DNA of 64,000 bases from Ciona intestinalis. Lineage: Eukaryota; Chordata; Ascidiacea; Phlebobranchia; Cionidae. Each line of letters begins with the position of its first letter. Position 1 is the first letter of the stretch. Below, one piece after another: positions 35,705-47,014 of this stretch. The notes beneath the pieces are model-generated. The model had not been told where the DNA came from, made no database searches, and was given only the letters and a program-made list of their open reading frames with translations. The translations under genes were made by a program, and so were the position numbers. The stretch covers positions 5,465,039-5,529,038 of the forward strand of contig NC_020173.2 of the NCBI RefSeq assembly GCF_000224145.3. Reading direction: 5' to 3'.

Positions 35705-35902
35705 ATATAGTAGGGTGGGGAAGATGGGACACCTTTTTATTCCATTTTCTCGTCCCATTTGGTAGCAAACAAAAAACATTCAAAGAATTATAAAACCGTA
35801 TTCTCACGACTCCTATAGACAATTGTTAATTGTTTAAAACATGATTAGGATACTTGGATATTATGTGCTAAAGGTGTCCTGTCTTCCCCCACCCTACTAA
35901 AT
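35705..35902 (+). mobile_element. MITE copy, complete
   Basis: One of the best-preserved copies: TATAGTAGGGTGGGGAAGAT at the left and CTTCCCCCACCCTACTAAAT at the right. Confidence 0.9.
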
Positions 35903-36344
35903 CATACGAACTGTAAACCCAAGGTCAAAATACCAAATATGCATATTCATAGCAAAAAGAAACTGCATTTTGTCCCAAAAATATTTGAATAAAACCCATA
36001 GTGTAATTTCATTATTTCGAATACTTTAATTTGTTTAGTATTTATGCTGTTGTACTTAGATGCATCGCCTTTTACTAGATTTATTTGTTGAATTATCACT
36101 AGTGTGTGTGTTATATGTATACTTAATTGTGTAGTTTCAATACGTTTCGAAAGTCCGTCTTAATTGTGGTGTTTTTTGGTCAAATTTCTTTTTAAATTTA
36201 ACTTTAATGTCTTTAACCAATTAATTTAGACCAAAAAAACTGTTTTTAGCCAATTATTAACTGTACAAAAGTCCTATTTTGAGCTCAACAGTTTTTACTG
36301 GTTCAAGTGCTCATCATATTGCTGACCTACCTGTTTTAATTGAT

Positions 36345-36540
36345 ATAGTAGGGTGGTGGAAAGATGGGGCACCTTTTCATTCTATTTTCACATCTTATTT
36401 GGTAGTTAACAAAGAACATTCAAAGAATTATAAACCGTATCCTCACGACTCCTATAGGCCGTTTTTATTGTTTAAAACACGATCAGGATATTTGGACTTA
36501 TGTTCTAAAGGTGTCCAATCTTCCCCACCCTACTATATAT
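36345..36540 (+). mobile_element. MITE copy, complete
   Basis: Ends TATAGTAGGGTGGTGGAAAG and CTTCCCCACCCTACTATATA, flanked by further TA. Confidence 0.9.
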
Positions 36541-36734
36541 ATATGAACTAAATACCCAATGTCACTTTGTAGTTTACTTGGTGGCTGGTTTTATCATAAT
36601 CTTCTTGTGTATATTTGTCTATTTTACACCAATCGCTATGTAATTATATTAACACTATATTAAAGCAGGAATAAACTACAGGTGTGGGATTTCTAGTGTA
36701 TTGACAATTTCTCACAGGCAAAGTTGTTCCAAAT

Positions 36735-37020
36735 TGTATATGCACATTCTATTCTATATGTGTAAGGTCTTACAGTGTGGCACCCTTTAGGGCTGGGGAT
36801 TTAGATTACAGTTAGTCCATTACCCCAACATTGTATATGCAGATTCTATTTTCATATGAGTGAGGTCTTACAGTGTTGCACGCTTTAGGGCTGGGGATTT
36901 AGATTACAGTTAGTCCATTACCCCAACATTGCACATGCAGATTCTAATTTTATATGGGTGAGGTCTTACAGTGTGGCATGCCATGGGGCCGAGGATTTAG
37001 ATTAGAGTTAGGATTTAGAT
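36735..37020. repeat. Three tandem units of about 98 bp
   Basis: Each unit contains AGGTCTTACAGTGTGGCA, GGGCTGGGGATTTAGATTAC and TAGTCCATTACCCCAACATT. The last unit is more diverged. The GGGATTTAGA part resembles the AGGTCCTTGAC repeats. Confidence 0.85.
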
Positions 37021-37366
37021 TGGAGAGTTACACCAAAACAAACAAAGTTATATCTGCCCATATCTTTTTGGGATAGGATTTTATAGCACTACTAGTTCTG
37101 ATATGAACAATAAAACAACATAAACATTACAGTCGGATAGCATTTTGATTATATCAGTAGACTAGTATTTCAAGTATGTATATATTAATATATATATATA
37201 TTACATAGTGTTAGATATTATTTCGTCCCCGGTTTTATGGCAGGGAATTACCCTTTCACAAAACACCCACCACATTTTTGAATGTTTGTTAATACAACAA
37301 ATAAAAGTCCGCATCAGTCTTATACTCTAATAAAAACATATATTAGGCAGATTTTATGTTGAAATT

Positions 37367-40300
37367 ATGTCAAACACAAATCTATCTCAACTAGCAGCGG
37401 ATTTAATGCAAGATGAACTTCAAAGGTACGTGTTTGTCTAGTTATAATTAAGTCTTAATGGTAACCGTGTATACCAAGCAAGGTCCTAAAATAACTAAGA
37501 TTCATGTGCTTAAGTTCTCAGGGTTTACCAGTAGATCATATTTTAAGTGGTGAACTGTAATTTGACTTTGGTGTTATATTTTTTGGTTGGCGTTTTTTTA
37601 CAGACAATTTGGTAATTCCACACTAGCAAGATACATATAGTGGCGTGGGGAAAAATGGGACACCTTTTCACTATTTTTTTCAACCCCTTTGGTAGTAAAC
37701 AAAGAACATTCAAAGAATTATAAAGCCATAACTTCACTCCTAGATAGACTGCTGTTAATTGTTTAAAACACAAACGAGATATTTGGATATTATTTGATTA
37801 AAGGTGTCCTGTCTTGTGCCATAGTACTATATATACATTTACAATACATTACGACTTTTTTAGAGAAAATTTGCCGTTGGAGATCTTTCAAGAACTATCC
37901 AATGTTATATCTGATTGGGTCAACTATGATGGCCAATCCAACAGTGAAGTGGATGAATTAACAAATTGCTTTCGAGTTTTGAGGAATAGTTGTGTTAATG
38001 GTGCAAGGAATCAAAATGAAATTATGTAAGTTTTTAATAAAAGTTATTATTTAAAAAAATATTTTGACATTTTAGGTGCAGTTACTTCTAACTTGTTAGG
38101 TTTATTCTCTGCTGTAATGTATGTTGATAATAATACCTGGTTACCAACATTTTTGTAAATATTATATAATGTTGGATGCATTTACTACTTCAAGTGTTTA
38201 AAGTTTTGTTTTATAATCAAACACTTTACATTATAGGAAGTTATCCATAGTAAGCAAGACAGTTCAAGTTCTGGAGAAACTATCTGAGCAAAATACTTCA
38301 ACTCATCATACAGGTAATATGAGTTTAAGGAATAAAAAATTCCCCCAAACAGACAATCACCCACAAAGTTACATTCGTGGTAACTCGTAAGTGGGCACGA
38401 GGGGTATGAAACAGAACACCCGTGTTATAACAACTGTTGTTTTCTGGCCATGTGAGGATAAAGCAAGTTTGATTAATTTATTCAACTGGGTTTTGATCTG
38501 TTTTAAATTTAAATAAATCTTTATTAAATTGTTTGCAGTTCTTCTTTGTGGGAATCAATTTCTTGGTAATTTAATTGCTGGGAATTTGCTGAATCAGCAG
38601 AAATTGTGGAAAATCATCTTTCCTTCATATTTAAAGTAAATATTAATTTTTATTCTGAATGTATTTTGTTGCTTGTAAAAAAAAACCTTTTTGTTGTCTG
38701 CTAAACAGTAACCCATGTAACCAATAACTACCAACCTGTACTTTCCCCAACCTAATCCGTAACATACTGAAGGATTCTTCACAAGGGCCTTAATTTTTAA
38801 GAACTACACAGCTGCACAATACTATTTAAAATAGATTAAATAACTTTAAAATATTTAAAAGTAGATATATTTAAAAAATGAAATATTACCTTTAACCCAT
38901 TCTCATAGATCGATTCTCAAGGTGGATTCTCCTAAAGTATTATCAGCTGTTGTAATGACAGTTTATAACTGCATTGGAAGTACTGAGTGTTTTGTTGATG
39001 AAATATTTCAAGATGAATCTCCAACCAACATAGCAATTTCTATCATTGAAAAGTTACCTGCAGTTCATGACCAGGACTGGGTGTGAGTGGTTTTTAATGT
39101 TATTTTATTTAAAAACTTTTGTTTATAGAAAAAAAATGTAAGTGAAAAAATATTTATCTCAAAATAGGTCATATTATTCTTATATTATTGCTTGTTCTCT
39201 AAATAACTTTATTGGGGGTTTAAAGTAGTTTAAATAGTTTTTGTAATTTCTCAATTAACACTAAAATACTGGGTTAGAGTAATGGGCCAACTGTGACTTA
39301 ATTCCAGATACCAACTATGTTCCGCCATAAGCCTTAACCATATAGAATAAAAAGATTAAATGTACATATGTTTTTCCCAACTTTTTATTGATATCTTTTT
39401 ATTGACATATTTTTCCACCCTAAACACTTTATTGTCCCCAACAGGATTCTCTGCATCACTGAGCATTTCTTGAAGTCTGAAGAATTTCTTCCATTAATAT
39501 TTAACTATGGAAGTATCTCTTGCAAGTTCGTGGCAATTTTAAATTTAATGTTTTTTACAATGGTAGTGATGTAATAAGACATTTTATTCTCAAATCGTAT
39601 TTTATTTTTATTTCACTTGATTTTTTACACAATAGTTTCTAAATAACTTTTTTTTACATGGCCTAATATTTTTTACATATATATATAATATTTTTTTCAC
39701 ATTTTTTTTCTATAGTTTTGCATTCTTGTTGCTCAGGTGTTCTACCCTTGACGTACTCAGCCAATATTTTGAAACAGGAGATTCCATACCACCAACTCAC
39801 ACCGCAACATGCTTATGGAACCAATTTGCAAAGGATTGCCAAGACATTACTGCAATGCAAGACCACACAAACCAGGCAAATAATTTCAAGTCAAATATAA
39901 GTCAGGGTTTGAGGTCTAATGCTGTCACCAATGTGCCTCCCTGGGCAAGACAAATAACGACAATTGCTCCAACCCAGTGCTTCAAAAAAAAAATCCTTTC
40001 AAAAATAATCACCTACAAAGTATCATACTTGGTAACTGGTAAGCTGGTACAAGGTGTATAAAACAGAACACCTGCCTTATAACAAGTAACAACTGTTATT
40101 TTCCGGCGGCACGATAGTTTGTACTAAATAAATTACAAACAAACAATAAAAAATGTGACATTAACATTCAGTTTCTTCGTACAGACAGCTATGGTCACTA
40201 CTAAGCTTCTACATACTTTGTGCATGGCTACTTCTAGTAGTGCGGAGGCAAGGAAAAGTTTATCCAGTTGTTGTGCTGTGGAAGTTGTTGTCGGTAAATA

Positions 40301-43300
40301 TGTCATTGTATTTTTTGTAGTTAAATTGCTAGAGTAATAGTTATATAACTTATGCATTACTTATATTTCTTGTGTCATTTCATTAAGTGCAATATTAAAA
40401 TAATTAAAATCTTTTAAAAATTATGTATAGCATGATGCTTAGGATAAAAAGTGCATGAAAAACTAAAAATGAAAACCAAAGACTAGGTTTTTTATAAGTT
40501 ATTTTACTTTTACATTTTGAAGTATGTCACCATTCAGTAATCAAATCACTATTTGTATTAAATAAGTTTTGAACTATTTTATCCCAATTCATGTTAAAAA
40601 TATTGTTGTTTTACTGTTACTTCCTTCTTTACACTTATAAAATCTTTATTACCGTAACCGAAAAGATAAAAAAGTCATTTCTTCATAGACATTCTCCGTC
40701 GTGTTGTCATGGCTGGCAAACTGGATAAAGCAAGCGTATTCGCTCCTGCTGAAAAAGCTTCACCGGGAGCTGGCGCTAAAGAGCAATGTAGTCCCGTAGC
40801 TGGCTTCAAACGAGATCTTGTTCGTGTTATCGGCAACTTATGTTACAGGAATCCGCCGTTGCAAAATAAGGTAAAAATATAAAGCCTTTTGACTAATAAA
40901 ATATCTCTGTTTTCTAGTTTGTTGGCGTGTTTTCTAATTCAGTCGCTACCATATATTACGTTATTAAGCCAGGTTTGGGCTTCAGTACCTTGTTAATCCT
41001 AAAACACTCTACCTCGTATATAAACACGCGAGGGTTGGCACTAAGTTGCAAAACCGTGTATATTAAAGTTTAATAGCTTCCTTCATATTTAACAGCCTTA
41101 AAAAATGAAAAATCATCCATTTTCTTCCGTTTCCCCAAATTTGAATGGGAAATGATAATACCCCTCCCCCTGTGCCGTGAGCATCTATATGTGTACAATC
41201 CATCACCACTACAATGCATCGTTAGGACGCGATTTTAACTCTTCCGCATCGGGAAGAGGCCTAGTGACGATGGCGCGATTGTTTTTATGTAGTTCCGTAT
41301 AAACCCATATTTCATCGTACTGTTTGCATACTTATACCGGCTAATTAGTACACGAGAAGGAAATTTCTTCCCACTTCCGCTGACTTGCAGTAAACAATAC
41401 GGAGTACACAAGCGAGGCATAACACGACTTAGTATATAGCGTTTTTACAGTCCATTTATAACGTTATGCACTGTGATAGTACAGAATCTATTTAAAATAA
41501 GAGACTGACAATGCCATTTAGGCGAAATAAATATATTTTATTACAATTGGTTGGACTTGATTTTTGTCTGTTACGTTTTCGTAGCACCAGATTCTTGTAA
41601 CAGTTAAACAATAAATTGTTATTCTATAACTGTATCCATACTTTCAATTAAATCTCATAGGATACTGCTTGTGAAACTGGATACTTCCGAAAACTCACTC
41701 ATTTATCCGGTTTAAGCCGGTCTATACCGGTTTGCGTCTTCTTTCCCAGATAGTATACGATGCTTCGCACGCCAAACAGCTTCGGTTAAATTTAAACGCA
41801 TAGAATAAGCCATTACGTTTTTACATCAATAATCAATACAATTTTATCATTCTGGATGTTAAATGTAACTTTTTATATTCCCCGCTCTTAGCTATAATGT
41901 TAAAGACTATCATAACTAATACATTACCCGCCATCACTTTAAATGGCCATAAACACGTTAAAATTATATGGGGCGAAACCATCACTTATAATATCGCCGG
42001 AATTTCCTTGCATGGCCAATATATCATTCATCAGTTGAATAGTCGCTGTACAGGTCGTTAGACACTAGACGTCCGGTAGTTGTTTTCCCACTGTTGTACA
42101 GAAGCACCTGTGACTCATTCTAACCAACACGTAACACATATGACGGCACGCACGGTGCTATATAGGCGGCTGTTTTCTGTGTTGTACCTGAGTAACGTGC
42201 GACTGTTAGGCATGCTTGTACAGTCTTTAATACTTTATAGAAGAATGTTACTTTGCCCGTATAGTGTTCTTAACTTCGGCGGTTTCTTTGCGGTAGTTAG
42301 ACTACATTTGCATGTCCAAATGTATATTTGCATAAGCGTAACAGTGTATGCATAACGCATAAATGCGTGGGTTTGCATAGGGAAGTAGATAGGTATAGGT
42401 GTTACATTGTTAGTAATTTTAGTTTTTATATCGCATATTGCTGCTAAAATACTCGCAGGGCCTACTATTAGTTACGTTTATTGTTTGTTAATATTCGAAA
42501 AAGAAAATTTTGATTGACGTTTCACTTAGAGTGATCTTATTTGATGCCTGTTGACTGACTGCTGTTATCATTATTGTCTCTTAATCAATATAGCTTGAGT
42601 AGTGCTTAACATATGCATCCTTTCTCGCATCCTGTATTGCCAATATCGCAGCTGGAAAGCCCTTCGTTGGGATTTCTGCATAGTTGCTTGACAAGAAACC
42701 ACGTTTCATGCAAGCTGTTAAATCACGTCAGAATGCATCAGCCTCTTTCAGTTTCGGTCGTGTTTTCGTAACCGCGTAGGAATATTTGCCGGATAGTTTT
42801 TCATCGCAACTGTACAATAAGTGACTCGTAAGCAGGCACGAGGTGCATGAAACAAAACCCCGTGTTTAACGCGAGGATAAAGTAAGAAGTTACTGTAAAA
42901 TACGTACAGCTTAGTTTCGCGCTTTAAAACAAAACGCCAGCAGAGTTTAAAAGTAGGTAAAGTCGCATAGGGGAATCTTGGCTTAGAGTTTTGCATCCGA
43001 TCTGTACAATACCTACAGCTTTTCGCGTTTCAAACCAAATACCAGAAGAGCTTGTAGCGGGACCAACGTATCACAGCGAAGGCTTGGCGACTGTAGCATA
43101 ACACGGATAGTGTTTGCTACTTTCACCAAGATCAGCGCTGTCTTGTCAAAGCAACCCTGCTATTTAGCGCCAACCGTTGTGTATATAGTTTTTACTAGTG
43201 TGTATATGCGGAAAGGTATTAGTCAACAGTTAAAATGCGATTTCAGTCTGCACTATTCTATTCTTATATAATCAGGTAAAAACTGGAATATTACTTCTTC

Positions 43301-45276
43301 CTGAGTTTTTGTTGTTGTTGTTTTTTGTTTTATTTTCTACCCTTTAACATTTATACCTTGGTTTTTATAGAAAACTATTTAAACTTTTCGCTTTTGTAAA
43401 GTATGTAGTACTTTTTTACTAATTTTTCAGTTTATGCTCTTAAAAATTCATGCTGTTTACTTCTTACAGGTTCGTGAACTGGAAGGTCTTCCGTTAATCC
43501 TGGACAGCTGTAATATTGACGACAATAATCCATGTATCCTTTGATGGGGTAAGATGGGTCACGTAGTGGAGTAAGATGGGTCGCATAGTGGGGTAAGATG
43601 GGTCGCATAGTGGGGTAAGATGGGTCGCATAGTGGGGTAAGATGGGTCGCATAGTGGGGTAAGATGGATCGCATAGTGGGGTAAGATGGGTCGCATAGTG
43701 GGGTAAGATGGGTCGCATATAGTGGGGTAAGATGGGTCGCATAGTGGGGTAAGATGGGTCGCATAGTGGGGTAAGATGGGTCGCATAGTGGGGTAAGATG
43801 GGTCGCATAGTGGGGTAAGATGGGTCGCATATTGGGGTAAGATGGCTTCGCATAGTGGGGTAAGATGGCTTCGCATAGTGGGGTAAGATGGGTCGCATAG
43901 TGGGGTGTTTGCTAGTCCTATTCTATTCTATGTGTGTGAGGTCGTGTGTTACGTCACTGAGAGCTATACATCACGTGTCAATATGCATTGTTTTTGTTGC
44001 ATGGCATTTTGTGGTCTAAGCTAGTCATAGCACGATCGTCGGACGCTGCAGGAAAGTGTCTGAATCATAAATAAGCCCACAACGTCTACAACCATGTTAA
44101 TTTACCACCAACAATCAACATGCGAAAATACCATAATATAACTTCAGTTTCTCCCCGAAAAAAAATACCGTCAAATACATTCATGCTAGAAAACACGATT
44201 TTCTGTCGGAAAACTAGACAAATATAAATTTAACTGCATTAAAATTTCAGGAAGTTTATAAATATATACGTTTACCTCAATTAAAAGCGTGATTCCGATA
44301 CCGTGGTAGAGTGGGGGAGACGGGACATCTTTAGCGCATAATATCCAAATATCCTGATCGTGTCTTCCCTCACCCTACTATATATCACTTTAACCGATAA
44401 TAACTTGTTTTTTTACTGAAATACCAATCCAATCACGTGGCATTTGCGGCTTTACCACGTATTGGCATTTTCAATCTCGCCTTCCCAGGAATTTCGGGTT
44501 CTAGTGTATTTTTCTCTTCTGTCGTTCCCTTATCGCTTTGAGACGGCTTAGAATAAACTGTTAAACGGAACTTGATAGTTTGAATTGAAAACTGTCTCGT
44601 CTGTCGCCACTCCCGTCTATACGTAATAAATAAAAAAATCCCCAAAACACGAGGTGTATGAACACCCGTTTTATAACGATTTTCGCTTCCCGGTCACGTG
44701 ATAATAAACAAGTTTCATTCATTTATAAAAAAATAGGAATAATGTAGTGTTTGAAAAACAGTGGCCTAAAATACTGGTATAGTGCAAAAACTATTTTGTA
44801 CTTCTGTTTGTTAAACCTATTTTTAGATTTTCATATATGAATTACCTTAACAACGGTTCGTGCAGTTATCAGGCAATGGGCTGTGTTTACCATCCGCAAT
44901 CTGTGTGAAAATAACGCAGAAAATCAGGTACGGAAATATAGGTTATGACGTTTAATTGCCCCTGTGTTCTGTCATAACAGTCACTTCCAAATATGGCAAT
45001 TCTCTTTTTTTCTAAGTGTAGATTTTATTTTTATGTAAAGTTTATCTCTACATATATTCTTACATGATAAAATAGGTGTTAAAAATAAATCATAAAATAA
45101 AAATTAATACTTTTTTAATTTTAAAATATTTTCCACAAAACTGAGTTACTTTTTTTCAGGCAATTCTGTCGCGTCTTGAGCGCCACTCAGTGGTAGAAAA
45201 TCCCATCTTCCAAAACTCCGGGCTTGAGGTCGTGGAGTCGGATGATGGACACCTGTCAATCAAACCTAGCACGTGA
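37367..45276 (+). CDS. ATXN10: Ataxin-10 (armadillo-like repeat protein)
   Basis: Exons: 37367-37425, 37864-38025, 38237-38313, 38539-38635, 38909-39082, 39445-39525, 39716 to about 39875 or 39889, 40185 (or 40172)-40293, 40689-40870, 43470-43533, 44866-44927 and 45160-45276. Apart from the exon 7/8 boundary all phases agree, giving about 447 residues (human has 475). Typical blocks are CFRVLRNSCVNGARNQNEIM near the start, then AGFKRDLVRVIGNLCYRN, ELEGLPLILDSCNIDDNNPF and WAVFTIRNLCENNAENQ near the end. Ataxin-10 is a cytoplasmic ARM-like protein linked to neuronal survival and cytokinesis. The exon 7 end is uncertain: a GC donor at 39875 fits the downstream acceptor at 40185, and a GT donor at 39889 fits one at 40172. 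AATAAA lies at 45347-45352. Confidence 0.9.
37637..37835 (+). mobile_element. MITE copy, complete, next to an ATXN10 acceptor
   Basis: Its right end (AGTACTATATATA) stops 28 bp before exon 2, so the acceptor's upstream region borders the element. Confidence 0.85.
38355..38475 (+). mobile_element. SINE copy in ATXN10 intron 3, headless
   Basis: GTAACTCGTAAGTGGGCACG, then ACAGAACACCCGTGTTATAA and GAGGATAAAGCAAGTTTGAT. Confidence 0.7.
39990..40115 (+). mobile_element. SINE copy in ATXN10 intron 7
   Basis: TTGGTAACTGGTAAGCTGGT, then AACAGAACACCTGCCTTATA. The coding frame of exon 7 runs open into this element, which blurs the exon end. Confidence 0.65.
41490..41610 (+). repeat. Dispersed repeat family B, copy 3
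   Basis: AGAGACTGACAATGCCATTT, then TTGGTTGGACTTGATTTTTG and TTTTCGTAGCACCAGATTC. Confidence 0.75.
42810..42890 (+). mobile_element. SINE fragment
   Basis: GACTCGTAAGCAGGCACGAG, then ATGAAACAAAACCCCGTGTT and GCGAGGATAAAGTAAGA; the ACGACTGT block is deleted. Confidence 0.6.
43543..43907. repeat. 22-bp minisatellite in ATXN10 intron 10, about 16 units
   Basis: The unit is GTGGGGTAAGATGGGTCGCA plus TA, with 16 occurrences of GTAAGATGG. It starts 10 bp after the donor of exon 10. GTGGGGTAAGATGGG matches the terminal repeat of the MITE. Edge units are more diverged than central ones. It produces open frames in all three minus-strand frames because 22 is not a multiple of three. Confidence 0.95.
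44307..44388 (-). mobile_element. MITE copy with a large internal deletion
   Basis: About 80 bp. The left arm up to ATATCCTGATCGTGT joins the right end CTTCCCTCACCCTACTATAT. The breakpoint resembles, but is not identical to, that of the copy at 10064. Confidence 0.8.
44645..44735 (+). mobile_element. SINE fragment in ATXN10 intron 10
   Basis: ACACGAGGTGTATGAACACC, then TTTTATAACGATTTTCGCTT and a TTCATTCATTTA tail. Confidence 0.6.
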
Positions 45277-45346
45277 CACCTATGCTAAAGAAATCACGAC
45301 CTTTGTGGAATTTTAAACCGTATTTTAATTGGTTGCATTGCATCAG

Positions 45347-45352
45347 AATAAA
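45347..45352 (+). terminator. Polyadenylation signal AATAAA of ATXN10
   Basis: A canonical hexamer 71 bp after the stop codon. Confidence 0.65.
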
Positions 45353-45437
45353 ATTGTTGGTCATTATCGCTTTTACGTTTGTGGGAAATAAAACTGCACA
45401 AATAAACTAAAACGAAAAAAAATTGTCGTGTTGATTA

Positions 45438-45612
45438 TATAGTAGGGTGGGCAAAGATGGGACAACTTTTTATTATATTTTCTCATTCCAGTTTGGTAGT
45501 AAAGTACATTCAAATATTTTTAAAACTGTATCCTCACGACTCCATGGATCGTTGTTAATTGTTTAAAACACGATCAAGATAGATATTAAATGCTAAAAAT
45601 GTCCCATCCTAC
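45438..45612 (+). mobile_element. MITE copy, right end diverged
   Basis: Left end ATATAGTAGGGTGGGCAAAG. The right side reaches TGTCCCATCCTACCCCAC, but the terminal CTACTATA is lost. Confidence 0.8.
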
Positions 45613-45691
45613 CCCACATTTATGGTTGTTTTACAAGTATATAGGAGTTTTATAAATGCACATGAAAACGACCTGTATTCATACAAATCCT

Positions 45692-45830
45692 AACCACTAC
45701 GAAATATGACTGTCTTTCCTAATGGTTATAACATAAAGCTCTTTTAGAGTCGTAAGGATGCAGTTAAATAATTCTTTAAAATACAGAATAAAATCATGGA
45801 TCATTTTACCCTACCATATTCTACTAACTC
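45692..45830 (-). mobile_element. Diverged MITE fragment, GCTCTTTTAGAG subfamily
   Basis: Contains AGCTCTTTTAGAGTCGTAAG and a right end TTTTACCCTACCATATTCTA. The same GCTCTTTTAGAG variant occurs in the copy at 46648, and a related form at 58588. Confidence 0.5.
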
Positions 45831-45864
45831 CAAGTGTATGTTAGAATTCCCCCCAGCCTAATTT

Positions 45865-45990
45865 ATATATAAACATGTAGCAACTTACCCCAACCTACTA
45901 TATACAATGAAACCGTGTACCAACTTACCCCAACCTACTATATACAATAAAATCATGTACCAACTTACCTCAATCTACTATACACTACAC
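45865..45990. repeat. Three tandem units ending like the MITE terminus
   Basis: Units of about 52 bp built on CAACTTACCCCAACCTACTA followed by TATACAAT. The CCCCAACCTACTATATA part matches the right MITE end. Confidence 0.75.
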
Positions 45991-46647
45991 GTAAGAACCA
46001 ACACTGGTAAGTTATAAGCTGTAAACGCTATCTATTCATCACAATAAGAGGTCATGCCCACCTAACCCACCTCAACCGCTTCAAACACCATCCGACCCTT
46101 AATCCACGGATCCTATTAATCATTCTGCATTCTCCTACCAGTATGTACCTGTCGAGCAGGTCAAAACGTTTCTTGCGGTGGTACTAGGGGTCCAGGGAGA
46201 ACATAAAACATGCTAATTGGATTCGGTAGCGAGTTCGACTCTACAAAAGCCGTAACTGTCTTTGCTTTTCTAATTTCAGCGTTTCCCAAGTTTGTCGTCT
46301 CAACAACTCAGTGAAATTACCGGCAAAGCTTGAGTTTATATACCATTAAAGTCTTCTTAATCTGACATGCGAAGTACTCTTGTGTTTTCCCACTTTCCCC
46401 TATACAAGCAAAAATTTTTGTCTTATTTGGCCGACGAATAAATGTGTCCACAGTTTGTTTGTTTTCGTTTATTTTGATATAAAACATCGTTTAAGATTTC
46501 GTCTGTAAAACATATCAAAAATATAATACCACATATAAGTGACCATTAGGTCAACTTTGCTGTAAAATATAACTTTACGTTGAAGCTCCAAAAAGCAAAA
46601 AGGTTGTCGCAAATTTACTGATAAAAACGGTATATAAATAATTGTAT

Positions 46648-46836
46648 AGTACTGTGGGGTAAGATGGGAACCTTTAGAAGCTAACACTTATATTTCCTGA
46701 TCGTGTTTTAAAAAACGCTCTTTTAGAGTCGCGGTGCTACGGCTATATAATTCTGTAAATATTCTTTGTTTACCACAGAAAGGTCAAGAATTAAGGGAAT
46801 GAGAACTTGTTCCATCTTACCCCACCCTACTATACG
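46648..46836 (-). mobile_element. MITE copy, complete, GCTCTTTTAGAG subfamily
   Basis: Ends GTACTGTGGGGTAAGATGGG and CTTACCCCACCCTACTATAC; the interior is distinctly diverged. Confidence 0.8.
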
Positions 46837-47014
46837 GAAATATGGACCGTGTAGCCCCGAACGTATGCACTGCAATAGAAGCAACGATGTGGCACTTCTC
46901 CCCGCAGCTCGTGCAAATCCCGCCGTTCCTTCTCTCATCGGCCTTGCCTCTGCCTTGTGCTGTTTTCCATCGGTAATGATGGTGTTTTCATTGCTCGCCC
47001 TGATTAGGCAGTTG

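Larger units (their letters stand above)
35369..37366. other. Spacer between CLINT1 and ATXN10
   Basis: It holds the CLINT1 polyadenylation signal, two complete MITEs, a tandem repeat and a TA-rich stretch near 37180. No exon was recognised. Confidence 0.6.
40871..43469 (+). other. ATXN10 intron 9
   Basis: 2.6 kb with one family B repeat (41490-41610) and one SINE fragment (42810-42890). GC content is somewhat higher than in other introns. No extra exon was supported. Confidence 0.7.
45277..47014. other. Tail-to-tail spacer between ATXN10 and the Wnt gene
   Basis: It contains the ATXN10 polyadenylation signal, two complete MITE copies, one MITE fragment and a TIR-like tandem repeat. A minus-strand AATAAA (TTTATT at 46468-46473) is a candidate end for Wnt. 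No exon was recognised. Confidence 0.55.

Noticed and set aside
43432..43898. Three long overlapping minus-strand open frames of about 105-134 residues
   Set aside because: They are the three phases of one 22-bp minisatellite; the repeated peptide has no independent support.
43543..43907. CRISPR-like regular array
   Set aside because: Units are head-to-tail with no unique spacers, in a eukaryotic intron. It is a minisatellite.
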